Origin: Przewalskia tangutica
Lineage: Eukaryota; Streptophyta; Magnoliopsida; Solanales; Solanaceae
Assembly: GCA_029844215.1 (NCBI GenBank)
Contig: JAQGDG010000159.1
Coordinates: forward strand, 1 to 64,000
Length of the DNA stretch: 64,000 nucleotides
Reading direction: 5' to 3'
The position numbers were made by a program, and so were the translations under genes. The notes below the pieces were generated by a model, which was given only the letters and a program-made list of their open reading frames with translations, was not told where the DNA came from and did no database searches. Of the stretch, positions 1-9,377 are shown piece after piece; position 1 is the stretch's first letter; the number at the start of each line of letters is the position of its first letter.

Positions 1-1478
1 CTTTGATGAATTAATACGTGACTATTATAGAGGTGACTCTGCTGTAGCGACATATTCAACTTGGCGGTGGTTTTATTTTGAAGAGTATGTGGTGATTCTT
101 CTTAAAGCATGATATTTTTACACGTATATATATGAAATGCGGTAGGCGTCGTGTGTTGCCCGAATAATAACTTTCGGCAATATCTTTGACTTAAGCACAA
201 GATAATACTTACGGCAATGCCTCTGCGTAAGGCATTGAATAATACTTTACAATGATGACCTCGGTATACCAGTTACTTTTCGAATAATAAGAAGCTAAGC
301 ATTTCAAAAGAATACTTTGAATCATTTTTATGTAAGATAACTAATTGGTTTTAAAGCGTAAGCTTAGGTTATACTAGCTTTATGGGAAGTTAAGTATAAC
401 CGCTTAAGAATGATAAAAGAAAGCGATTTTTGCCTATGTGTTTTTATAACGGTACTTATATTGAATTGTGAAAAGAATAATAAGATGGTTTGATAAGTAA
501 ACATGATATGATGCTATGTGTGTTAGTGTCTTTATAGCGTTTGTATAAGAGAGTATTCTTGTTGTGCTTATGTTGTTTAAAGATAGGCGTATGTTAGTGT
601 ACTATCACTCACCTCTTGACATACAGGGGTTAAGGCGCCTCCGTGCGGGAGTAGACTTCGAGCGATGCAGGACCGTGATTGAGAATACCTCATGCAGGTC
701 GGGGGACCTATCGCGGAACTACGGGAGTTCGGAGTTAGTGATGCGGGTTATACCTCATCGCGGTCTATGTGGCCATGCGGACTACGAGTCGGGGCGATCT
801 TGAGGTAGCTACCCTGCGATGCGGGGTTATGTACCTATGCGGGCCTATGTGAGTGGCCTATCACGGACTATGAGTCGAATTAGGCTTGCATGGTGATACT
901 ACGGGCAATTGGCCTGCTTCGATCATTAGCGACCTAGAAAAACACATTCTGATTTACTATTGTTGCTCTTGTTTATGATGTGGCATATATGCGGTCCATG
1001 GTTGTTTCATACATCTTGCAAGCTGATTTTAAAAATGATATGTTTTCATTTAAGTATTTTCTGATTTCATATACTTAGTACTGTTGTCTTGACCTCCTTG
1101 AGGCTGCGTTCATCTGCGAGTAAGAACGGCAGTGCTAGATCCATTCTTAGGATCTCGTTGGTGTGGGAGCTCCATGCTTTTTAGGAGGCTCTACTTTTGG
1201 GTATGATCTCCTGTTGTAGATAGTTTTATCTGATCGAGAGGTATGGCGGGTACTGTCACTATATTTCCTTAGAAGTGCATAGTCATATTTATGCGATGCT
1301 CGGATATGCTTGCTAAAACCATGTTTTTATATATATCTTAGAAAGGCGATGTTTTCCCAAAAGCGTGTCTTATTTTATAAAGCTGTTTCATGTCTTGTTT
1401 ATATTTCGTGATTACTCGATGTATGACTACTTAGGTGCCGTGAGGCACGATCCACGGAGCCGGAATGGAGTCGTGACA
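1..1478 (+). repeat. 5' LTR of A-1 (3' three-fifths only)
   Basis: This stretch aligns throughout with the 3' LTR of the same element (7309-8747) and ends in GTGACA at 1473-1478, directly before the PBS. It includes the degenerate GATGCGGGG-type tandem repeat at about 610-880, the AGATCC/GGATCT, GAGCTCC/GGAGGCTC and GGTGCC-type hairpin region (about 1130-1460) and an A/T-rich U3-like part. Open frames here are accidental. Confidence 0.92.
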
Positions 1479-1482
1479 AAAG

Positions 1483-1494
1483 TGGTATCGAGCG
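1483..1494 (+). other. Primer binding site of A-1 (tRNA-Met type)
   Basis: TGGTATCGAGCG lies four bases after the LTR end. It matches the plant initiator tRNA-Met PBS TGGTATCAGAGC except for a small change in the middle. The C-3 copy (60200-60211) has the exact PBS, which supports the reading. First-strand DNA synthesis would prime here. Confidence 0.8.
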
Positions 1495-1678
1495 ATTAAT
1501 CCTGGAAAGTGTCTGAGCGTATCTAGTAAGTCTTGATTATCGGTGTGTTGTGCACCGCCCGATGTCGAGGAGGCTATAGGATATTTAGGATTGGTTTCCA
1601 TTCTTCTCACTCACGAGATCGTGCTTTAGAGTGTGTTAAAGTTGGACCCTCTAACGTATTCCTTGCCTTATGCAGATT

Positions 1679-2945
1679 ATGCCTCGCGTAAGGCAGCCGG
1701 GCCCGAGAAGGGCAAAGCGTGAGGAGGCTGCTAGTGGGACACTAGAGTCACGAGGGCTCGAGCCGATCTATCTGCTGACGGCGAGTTCTATAGCGCCGCC
1801 CGGCCCAGCGAGACCACAGTACCACCTCGCATCCCGCGGCACAGGCGGAGAGTTAGGAAATCTGAGAGATGCCGGATATTGGCTGAAGTTGTGGCGAATC
1901 GAGGATAAATTTGAATCACGGCGATTCGATTCAGCTCGGCGCCGTCGCACCGTGGTGCAGAGGCGAATAGTTTGAGCTACGAGATTTCTTGAGTTGTAGC
2001 CGCCCGAGTTTCTGGTCGGCGGAGGATGATCGCGAGAGTTCATCCGTCGGCTCTGAAGGATCGTGCGGGTGATCGAGCCTCGAGAGGCAGTCTGTGACGC
2101 CCGGTTCGCATCGGCTGCGTGATCTGATCGATTGGTTTGATTCATAGGAGTTATCGGGAAACCGCAGCGTCCCGGCTCTTGGGATGAGTTCTCGAGGCTT
2201 TCCTCACTCACTTCTTGCCTCGCGGATGAGAGGCGCGGTGATAGATTTTTCTTGGCGGCGAGAGGGCCTTGTCGAGTACAATGTCGAGTTTGATTCATTG
2301 GCTCGATATGTCGGCGTTAGTAGCGATTATGGAGGATAGGGTGCAGCTACGTCACCGGGCTAGATGACTATATGGCCGTCGTATGTGCGGTGTTTCTCTT
2401 CGCGGTATGGACATTACCGCATGCGAGCTCATGCTCTCGGATGTGAGGCGTAGAGACGCCGGGTTGGCGGCGCGAAGAAGGCGGGGCGGCGAGGTCTTTT
2501 AGTAGCTATCGTGGTGGCGGCCTCGGCGGCGATCTGGGTACTGCGGCGGCTCGAGCACTCTGCACCATCCGGCCACGGCCCGGAGATATTGGCGAACCGG
2601 GGCCCGAGACTTGAGCGTCGAGCGGCGAAGTGCGGCGTCGGGACCACCCCACCGGTGTGGCGTCACGGCGAATCCGCCGGGAGTTGTGGTGCTACGAGAG
2701 CTTGTTTGATTGTGGCTCGCGAGGTCACTATCACGGCTGTCGACGAGGCGATCTTGATGGTAGGAGTCGACTACGAGTTCTTTCGCGGGTCTTCTTCATC
2801 ACAGCGATTACTCATACTGGAGGGCAAGGTACTCATGGACGGTCGTGGCGAGAGGTCGTGGCGCGGGTCCCGATTCTAGCGGTCCTCGAACCGCATTTAT
2901 GCTTTGTCGGCCGGCGGGATCGGGAGGCCTCGCTTTGATGTCGTC
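1679..2945 (+). pseudogene. gag of A-1, frameshifted
   Basis: This is the capsid/nucleocapsid part of the polyprotein. I chose the ATG at 1679 because the next residues (MPRVRQPG) are shared with the gag starts of A-2 (16904) and A-3 (28998). The N-terminus is charged and proline-rich. A Retrotrans_gag-like middle follows about 2090-2300. A zinc-knuckle remnant (CG..RYGHYR.. spacing) is near 2380-2440, then a glycine-rich stretch read as GGYRGGG-like near 2495-2540. Many one- and two-base indels break the frame. Coat assembly and RNA packaging are the family functions; the end with respect to protease is not sharply defined. Confidence 0.82.
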
Positions 2946-2949
2946 CAGT

Positions 2950-3230
2950 ACCTTATCGATTCGGGTTTGATGTGTATGCTTTGATAGATCCGGGTTCTAC
3001 TCTGTCATATATCTCCCTTGTTGCTAGTAGGATAGGGATAGAGCACGAGTCCATGAACCGCTTCGAGGTAGCTACGCGATGGGTGATTCGGTGGTAGCTC
3101 GGCGGGTATATAGAGCTTGTCTGTGACCGTTTACGATCGTCGGACCCTGGCCGAGCTTGATAGAGTTGGAGATGATTGACAGCGTGATCATGGGGATGGA
3201 TTGGCTAACTTCTTGCTATGCCAATATAGG
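2950..3230 (+). pseudogene. Retroviral-type aspartic protease of A-1
   Basis: The catalytic motif reads LIDPGST (2981-3001), followed by LSYIS-like sequence and VASRIG, the usual form in plant chromoviruses (DPGST instead of DTGA). The domain ends with IMGMDWL (3187-3207), the conserved flap/linker that precedes RT. It would cut the Gag-Pol polyprotein in the particle. Frameshifts fall between the catalytic motif and GMDWL, so the domain is not intact as read. Confidence 0.85.
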
Positions 3231-3419
3231 CTGAAGAGAGAAAGTAATGCAGTTCCGTTTCTGAGGAGCGGTTGTTGAGTGGGAGGAGCGGTATCGCAGG
3301 GGTAGGTTTATTTCCTACCTCGAGGCTAGGAAGATGATACGAAGGGTATATCTACCATCGTTGGTGTTTAATCTTTGAAGGCTGCGGTACCAGATTTTCG
3401 TCGATTCCGATGGTCGAGA

Positions 3420-4240
3420 GTTTCGAGCGTGTTTCAGGCGACCTCCGGGTATCCTCACGAGAGAGATTGAGTTTTGTATTGACATATTGCGGACACTCGG
3501 CTATTTCCATTCGCCATCAGAATGGCACTGCGAGTTGAGAGAGTTGAAGGATCGGCTTAGGATTTCTTTGGAGAAGGCTTCATCGGGCCTAGTGTTTCTC
3601 GCGAGGCGCGGTATTGTTCGTGAAGAAGAAGGGCGGGGCAGCTGCGCATGTGTTGATCTGACGGTGAACAAGGTGACCATTAAAGCAGATACCCCGCTTC
3701 CCGGGATTGATGATTTGTTAGACCGATTGCGAGTGCGAGATGTTTCTCGAGATTGATCTGCGATCGGGCTATCATCAGTGCGAGTCGGAGAGGTGGATGT
3801 CCACAGGGTGCATTCGGACCGATGCGGGCATTATGAGTTGGTCGTGTCTTTTGGGTTGACCGATGCTCGCGATATTCATGGATTTGATGAACCAAGTGTT
3901 CAAACCATTTTTGGACACGTTTGTGATAGTGTTCATTGATGATATCTTGGTTTATTCGCTCAGGCGGGAGCGTGCGGGAACGAGAGGCTGTCTTGTGATT
4001 CTCGAGACCGGCCGATTATGCGCCAAGTTTTCCAAATGTGAGTTTTGGTTGACTTGATGGCGTTTCTTGGGCATATTATGGGTGATGGCATTAGTGAATC
4101 TGGCGAGATCGAAGCGATCGAGGACTTAGCCTGAACCTACTACTCAAGCGAGGTTCGCGATTTTAGGCCTTGCGAGGATATTATCGGCGGTTCGTGGAGA
4201 AGTTTGCTTCTATCTGCACCATTGGCTAGGTGACTCGAGA
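3420..4240 (+). pseudogene. Reverse transcriptase of A-1
   Basis: RT blocks in order: VNKVTIK (from 3664), LRSGYHQ (3768-3788), FMDLMN-like (about 3880) and the catalytic FIDDILVYS (3932-3958, the YXDD-box equivalent), then AKFSKCEFW (about 4020-4050) and a GYYRRFV-like connection near 4180. The domain copies the element RNA into DNA using the tRNA primer. The catalytic aspartates are visible, but several frameshifts separate the blocks, including one directly after FIDDILVYS. Confidence 0.9.
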
Positions 4241-4299
4241 AGGCGACCAAGTTTGATGGTGATGCTTGTGGCGGGGTTTCGATTCTTTGAAAGAAGGTA

Positions 4300-4680
4300 G
4301 CGACCGCCGTTCTTACTCTTCGGAGGTCGGATGGTTATATCGTGTATTGTGATGCGTCGGGCATCGGGTTGGGATGTGTGTTGATGCGGCATGGCGGGGT
4401 TATAGCATATCGTCCGGCGGTGAAGAAACACGAGAGGAACTACCCGCGTGATTTGGAGTTGGCGGTTGTGATTCACGCTTTGAAGATCTGGAGGCACTAT
4501 TTGTATGGGGTTCGCGTGGATATTTTTACGGACCACGAGAGCCTCGGTATATCTTGACGAGGAGTGAACTTACGGCGAGGCGGTGGTTAGAGTTGCTTAA
4601 GGATTACGATGTTGATATCTGTACCACGGGAAGGCCAATGTTGTGGCGGATGCTCTTAGTCGTAGGTCGATGGGAGCCTA
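4300..4680 (+). pseudogene. RNase H of A-1
   Basis: One open segment (4342-4557) holds all three expected acidic residues: YCDAS (4345-4359), LELA and FTDH. The domain ends in an ADALSRR-like motif near 4640-4675, the typical RNase H/integrase boundary of gypsy elements. It degrades the RNA strand of the RNA:DNA hybrid and leaves the polypurine primer. It is broken after TDH by a short indel relative to A-2 and A-3. Confidence 0.87.
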
Positions 4681-4979
4681 TCGGATGTGCGGCTAGAGAG
4701 GAGGACATGGTTGCGTGATTTGCATCGATTAGCGAGCCTTGGTGTGTTTGATTGATTACGATAGCGATGGGGTTAGAGTTCGCGAGGTTGCGAGTCTTCC
4801 ATCGTCGAGGAGGTGAAGAGCCTTGATTCGAGGATCGGCTTTGATTCGATATCGTGTCTGACTCTTCGTGAGGCAAAGGTCGCTTTTGAGTGCTTTGATG
4901 GGGTGCTAAGGTTTGAGAGCGGTGTGTGTTCGGATGTTTGAGGACTTGGCGGCGGAGTTCTTGGGGAAGCCAGCGGTAG

Positions 4980-5955
4980 CGTTACTCTATCCATCGAGTC
5001 GACCAAGATGTACCACGACCTTAGATCTGTGTATTGGTGGGATGGCTTGAAGAGGGGCGTTGCGAGTTAAGTAGCTCGGTGCCCGTGTTGTCGCGGTGAA
5101 GGTAGAGCACGGAGGCACAGTGGTTTGTTGCGGCGATAGAGATCCCGACACGGAAGTGGGAGGTGATCAGCATGGACTTCATCACGGGATTACCTCGCAC
5201 TCGGAGAACATGATTCTATATGGGTTATCGTCGGCGGTGTGAAATCAGCCCACTTTCTTCCCGTCGGGGCGACTTTTGGTGAGGATTATGCGAACTTTAC
5301 ATCAGAGATCGTCGGTGCATGGAGTCCTATTTGATCATATGAGCGGAGGAGCGGTTCGGCTAAGCACAGAGTCTTTCGAGAGGTTTAGGAGCGCGGTGAG
5401 CACAATCTTGCATTCCATCCGCGAGCAGACGGGCGGGCGCGCTATCGGACCCGCGAGGATATCTTTGCGAGCACGTGTTATCGACCGAGGTAGTGGGAGG
5501 ATCATTTGCCTCTAGTTGAGTTCGCGTACAATAGCTACCACTCGGTATTCGGATGGCGCGCTTATGAGGCCTTGTATGGGAGGAAGTGCGGTCGCCTATA
5601 GGTTGGTTCGATGTGGGCGAGTGCGGCTAGTGGGACGGTTGGTGCGGCGACGATGGATAAGGTGAAGCTTATCAAGGCGGCTATTGGCTCGAGTCGGCCA
5701 GTCGTATCACGGATCATCGTCGTCGGCATCTTGAGTTCGAGTTCATGATTGGGTTTTCCTAAAGGTGTCACCCATGAAGGGTGTGATGAGATTCGGGAAG
5801 AAGGAAACTTCGGCCCAGGTACATTGGGCGTTTAGTTGTCGCGAGGTAGGCAAGGTTGCCTATGAGTTGGATCTGCCGTCCGTCTGGAAGCGATCGTCCG
5901 GTTTTCACGTATCTATCTTGAGAGATGTATCGGGGATCCATCTAGGGTACACCGT
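4980..5955 (+). pseudogene. Integrase core of A-1
   Basis: The HHCC zinc-binding part is recognised by TKMYHDL and YWWDGLKR (about 4995-5055) and a CPCC-type region near 5081. The core begins at KWEV..MDFI (5152-5182), which holds the first catalytic Asp. A degraded TDG..A.RTI region follows near 5426-5455, then EFAYNSYHS (about 5520-5545), YEALYGRKC (about 5560-5590), KGVMRFGKK (about 5776-5803) and FHVSIL (5902-5920). The DDE centre is disrupted around the second Asp (about 5320-5370). Family function is insertion of the DNA copy. Confidence 0.87.
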
Positions 5956-6149
5956 TGGCGATATCGGTGTGACGAGGGTTATCGTATGAGAGATTCCATA
6001 GCGATAGTCGATCGTCGGGTTAGGCGTCTGCGGACCAGGGCGTGGCTTAGTCAAAGTCTTGTGGCGGAGCGAGCTCGGGAGGAGATGGCGTGGGAAGCGA
6101 GGAGGACATGAGGCAGAAGTATCCTCGCCTATTCCCCACCTCCGGGTAA
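5956..6149 (+). pseudogene. C-terminal chromodomain of A-1
   Basis: After FHVSIL the frame reads a short linker, then a chromodomain with I.DR.VRRLR, VKVLW and a TWE-like position (MAWEA), ending at a shared TAA (6147-6149). In chromoviruses this domain directs integration to heterochromatin by binding modified histone H3. That matches the nested heterochromatic setting. The copy carries small indels. Confidence 0.8.
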
Positions 6150-6269
6150 TTCACTTTCCTGCTTGTAAATTTTAGTTATCGTTTACGCCTAAGTGTTGAT
6201 GCGTGGCGTGTGTGGCATTTGCAACTGTTTAAGTTATGAAGAATCTTATCGTTAACTGTCTTGGGAAGG

Positions 6270-6301
6270 AACATTCGGGGCGAATGTTTCTAAGGGGGGG
6301 A
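6270..6301 (+). other. Palindrome and polypurine tract of A-1
   Basis: AACATTCG (6270-6277) and CGAATGTT (6281-6288) form a perfect 8-bp inverted repeat, followed within a few bases by a G-rich polypurine tract (6292-6301) that ends four bases before the 3' LTR. The tract would prime plus-strand DNA. The same layout occurs in every other 3' end in this window. Confidence 0.85.
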
Positions 6302-6702
6302 GAATGTTATACCCCGTATTTCCAGAGTATGTACGTAAGGGAATACGTACAAAAGTCTAGCCTTAAAGATAAGCCTTGGGCGTTTTTATTTGTGCACAAC
6401 TCACTAAAATAATCGTTTTCGGCGAAAGCGTTTCCACGACTTTCGTAGGGTAAATTCCGGCTATGCCATTTCTAATTTTTTGGATTTTTAGAGGCGAAAC
6501 ATTTTGGACCAGCGGGAGGCGACACAGCACCCTCCGATTGGTGAACAGATAAATCCATTGGGCCAATTGGAGAAAGCTTAGCACGTTTTTGTGTCTTGGC
6601 GCAAGTCAAGGAGTTGGTAGGATATTTGTGTGTAGTAAATCCTCACCTACACTTGCCTTGCACTTGTCTTCATCTTGGCCATTGGTTGGCCGTGTCTTGA
6701 CC

Positions 6703-6737
6703 TATAAATACCCACTTAAGATGAAGAGTTCTTCATC
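6703..6737 (+). promoter_or_regulatory. LTR promoter: TATA box and start-site palindrome
   Basis: TATAAATA (6703-6710) is followed 9 bases later by the perfect palindrome GATGAAGAGTTCTTCATC (6720-6737). Transcription would start about 25-35 bases after the TATA box, so the palindrome is near the 5' end of the RNA (inference). TATAAATA boxes sit at matching places in A-2 (14720-14727, 21882-21889), A-3 (26779-26786, 34026-34033) and C-1 (37069-37076). Confidence 0.7.
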
Positions 6738-7913
6738 CACAAATTCTTTCAAGTCTTGAAAATCCTCTCATCTCCCTTTGTAGCCTTTTTGTCCAAACAC
6801 CTCCCCTCACTTGTGAAGGCCCTTGGCCGAATACCCCCCCTCAGCCTAAGTAGTTTGGCGGGGCCCACTGCTAGCCAAAACCTACCCTCCCTTGGTAGAA
6901 AAGTTGCCTTCTTGTATTGTTATAATGCCCAAGTACCTAGCCCAAATCCATAGTACTTAGTAGAAGTTGTGAAGAACTTCTAAGGTTTCATGGACATACA
7001 ACTTAGGAGCAAAACCTTGCTTTCGGTAGCGACTTTATCTAGGATATTATTGGGCTTACAGGGTAACTAATCCTAACCCTCTTTTGAATTAGAGAATACT
7101 TCTTTGTAGTAGTATAAGAATAAGTATAAATACTTAGAAGAATATTGCGAATAGAATTGAGTGTTATCATAGTGAAGGGTTTAAAGAAGAATAATTGAAC
7201 TATGCTTATATAGGATTGTTTTCTGATGAACTTATATAGCTCATGGGTAGGAAGTCTTTGGACTTTCAAGTAAATTGTGAACCCTCTGTTTAGAATGACC
7301 TTGAGTAGTCTTTGATAGATGTCTGTGACTATTATGGTGACTCTCTGCTTGACATATTGACTTGGCGGTGGTTTTATTTGAGAAGGTATGTGATTCTTCC
7401 TAAAGCATGATATTTTACAATATATATATAGTGCGGTGAAGCGTACATGTGTTAAGCGAATAATAACTACGGCAATATCTTTGACTTAAGCTGAATAATA
7501 CTTACGGCAATGCCTCAAGCTTAACTGAATAATACTTCTGCAATGCCTCGGCTTAAGCTGAATAATAAGAAGCGAAAGCATTTCAAAGAATCTTGAATCA
7601 TTTTTATGAAGAGAACTAATTGGTTTTAAAGCGAAGCTTAAGAGTTATACTAGCTTTATGGGAAGTTAAGTATAACGGCTTAAGAATGATAAAAGAAGCA
7701 GGTTGCCTATGTGTTTATAACGGACTTATATTGAATTGTGAAAAGAATAATAAGATGGTTTGATAAGTAAACATGATATGATGCTATGTGTGTTAGTGTC
7801 TTATAGCGTTTGTATAAGAGAGTATTCTTGTTGTGCTTATGTTGTTTAAAGATAAGTTGTTATGTTAGTGTACTATCACTCGCCTCTTGACATAATGCAG
7901 GGGTTAAGGCGCC

Positions 7914-8165
7914 TCCGATGCGGGGTAGACTCGGTGATGCAGGACCGTGATTGAGAATACCTCATGCGGGTCGAGGACCTATGCGAACTACGGGAGTTCG
8001 GGTTAGTGATGCGGGGTTATACCTCATGCGGTCTATGTGGCGTGCGGACTCTGAGTCGGGGCGATGCAGGAGTAGCTACCCTCGATGCGGGGTTATGTAC
8101 TATGCGGGCCTATGTGAGTGGCCTATGCGGACTACGAGTCGAGTTAGGCTTGCATGGTGATACTA
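7914..8165 (+). repeat. Degenerate ~60-bp tandem repeat inside the A LTR
   Basis: Three to four diverged units carry GATGCGGGGT, ACCTCATGCGG and GGCCTATGCGGACT blocks. Equivalent arrays are at about 610-880, 10635-10865, 15868-16095, 23020-23255, 27955-28190 and 35215-35440 in the other A-type LTRs. CG-rich compared with the A/T-rich LTR around it. Short open frames crossing it are not genes. Confidence 0.75.
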
Positions 8166-8747
8166 CGGGCAATTGGCCTGCCGATCATTCGCGGCCTAGA
8201 AAAGACACATTCTGATTTACCTATTGTTGCTCTTGTTTATGATGTGGCACTTATGCGGTCCATAGTTGTTTCATACATACTTGCAAAGCGATTTTAAAAA
8301 TGATATGTTTTCATTTAAGTATTTCTGATTTCATATACTTAGTACTGTTATCTTGGCCTCCTTGAAGTGCGTTCATGCGAGTAAGGGCAGCAGTGCTAGA
8401 TCCAGCGTTCTTAGGATCTACGTTGGTGTCGGGAGCTCCGTCTTTTAGGAGGCTCTACTTTTGGGTATGATCTCCTGTTGTAGATAGTTTTATGCAGTCG
8501 AGGGTATGGCGGGGCCATCGCCATAGTTGTATATTTCCTTAGAAGTGCAGCAGTATGTTATGCAGTATCGGATGTAGCTGCTAAAACCATGTTTTTATAT
8601 ATATCTTGAAAGCGATGTTTTCCACATAAAGCGTGTCTTATTTTATAAAGCGTTTCATGTCTTGTTTTATATTTCGTGATTACTACGATGTATGACTGCT
8701 TGGGTGCCCGTTAAGGCACGATCCACGAACCGGAATGGGTCGTGACA

Positions 8748-9377
8748 TGTTGAGACACCAGAACAACACCGTGATTATCCTTCAAATCTCGAGCAAAACC
8801 TAGAAAGACAACTAGGTTTCGTTTCTGCGACTAACCCGTAAACTCTCTTTTTCCAAGACTTTTCTATTGAGATGTGTTTACAATACACCTAAGAACCTTG
8901 GTTCTAAAGTGTGGAATCAAATGGACAAGAAACACAATTTTTTCCTTCTTTCTTTAGGTGAACCCGAGACCTCTCCAATGAGTTCTTCAAAATTTTCAAG
9001 AAATTTTCTAAGTGTTAAGCTCACACTAGCACTACTAGTATTATATAGTGCAATGGATGGTCAAGATAAAAACAAATGTGAGGCTTGGATGTAGTCTTAC
9101 AAAATATCAAGACTAATTGACCATATGACTTAGTCAAACTTCTCAAGCTACACTTGCAAGACTTTAGTCATCGAGACTTATGGTAAATGACCATTTTGGC
9201 CATGCCTAAATCGACCAAGGCATCAATAAGGGGGTGACACGTGTCGCCCTCGTTCGACACAATGTCACGTTTCAGAAATTTTTTCATAATTCAGATAAAT
9301 TTTTACAAGTCTCGATCTTAACACTTGTGAGTTCTTACGTCGTTCTTAAAACATGTCCTGTAATTACAGGTGTAACA
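8748..9377 (-). repeat. Reverse family B LTR fragment (5' 630 bp)
   Basis: The reverse complement matches the first part of the B LTR (compare 12308-12920): the TGTTACACC start reads here as its complement ending TGTAACA at 9371-9377, with the GACACGTGTCACCCCC block near 9237-9250 and the ACTAGTA promoter area near 9029-9050. It is interrupted on the left by A-1. Its LTR start abuts A-like LTR sequence, so the parent B element was inserted there. It differs clearly from B-1, so it is another subfamily or older. Confidence 0.82.

Larger units (their letters stand above)
1..8747 (+). mobile_element. A-1: Ty3/gypsy chromovirus, 5' LTR cut by window edge
   Basis: This is a nearly complete Tekay/Del-like LTR retrotransposon. 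The layout is partial 5' LTR (1-1478), PBS, gag, protease, RT, RNase H, integrase, chromodomain, polypurine tract, then a full 3' LTR (6305-8747). Position 1 matches about 7309 of the 3' LTR, so about 1 kb of the 5' LTR lies off-window. The order protease-RT-RNaseH-integrase defines Ty3/gypsy, and the terminal chromodomain defines chromoviruses. The reading frame is broken many times, so this copy as read cannot make protein. It is inserted in a reverse family B LTR, whose remainder starts at 8748. Confidence 0.93.
6305..8747 (+). repeat. 3' LTR of A-1
   Basis: A complete 2443-bp LTR beginning TGTTATACCCC and ending GTGACA. From 5' to 3' it holds a GC-richer start, a TATA box (6703-6710), an A/T-rich region with ATAACGGCTTTATGGG-like motifs, a degenerate roughly 60-bp tandem repeat (7914-8165), the four-hairpin zone (about 8380-8730) and the end. 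The following TGTTG (8748-8752) would be its target duplication; the left copy is off-window. Confidence 0.92.

Noticed and set aside
2950..6149. Integrated pararetrovirus (caulimovirus type) as the source of the RT
   Set aside because: LTRs, PBS, polypurine tract, integrase and chromodomain are all present, and no movement protein is seen. This is a Ty3/gypsy retrotransposon.
6150..6304. Possible env-like third gene between the chromodomain and the 3' LTR
   Set aside because: Only about 150 bp with no open frame separate the stop codon from the LTR in A-1, and the same holds in A-2 and A-3.
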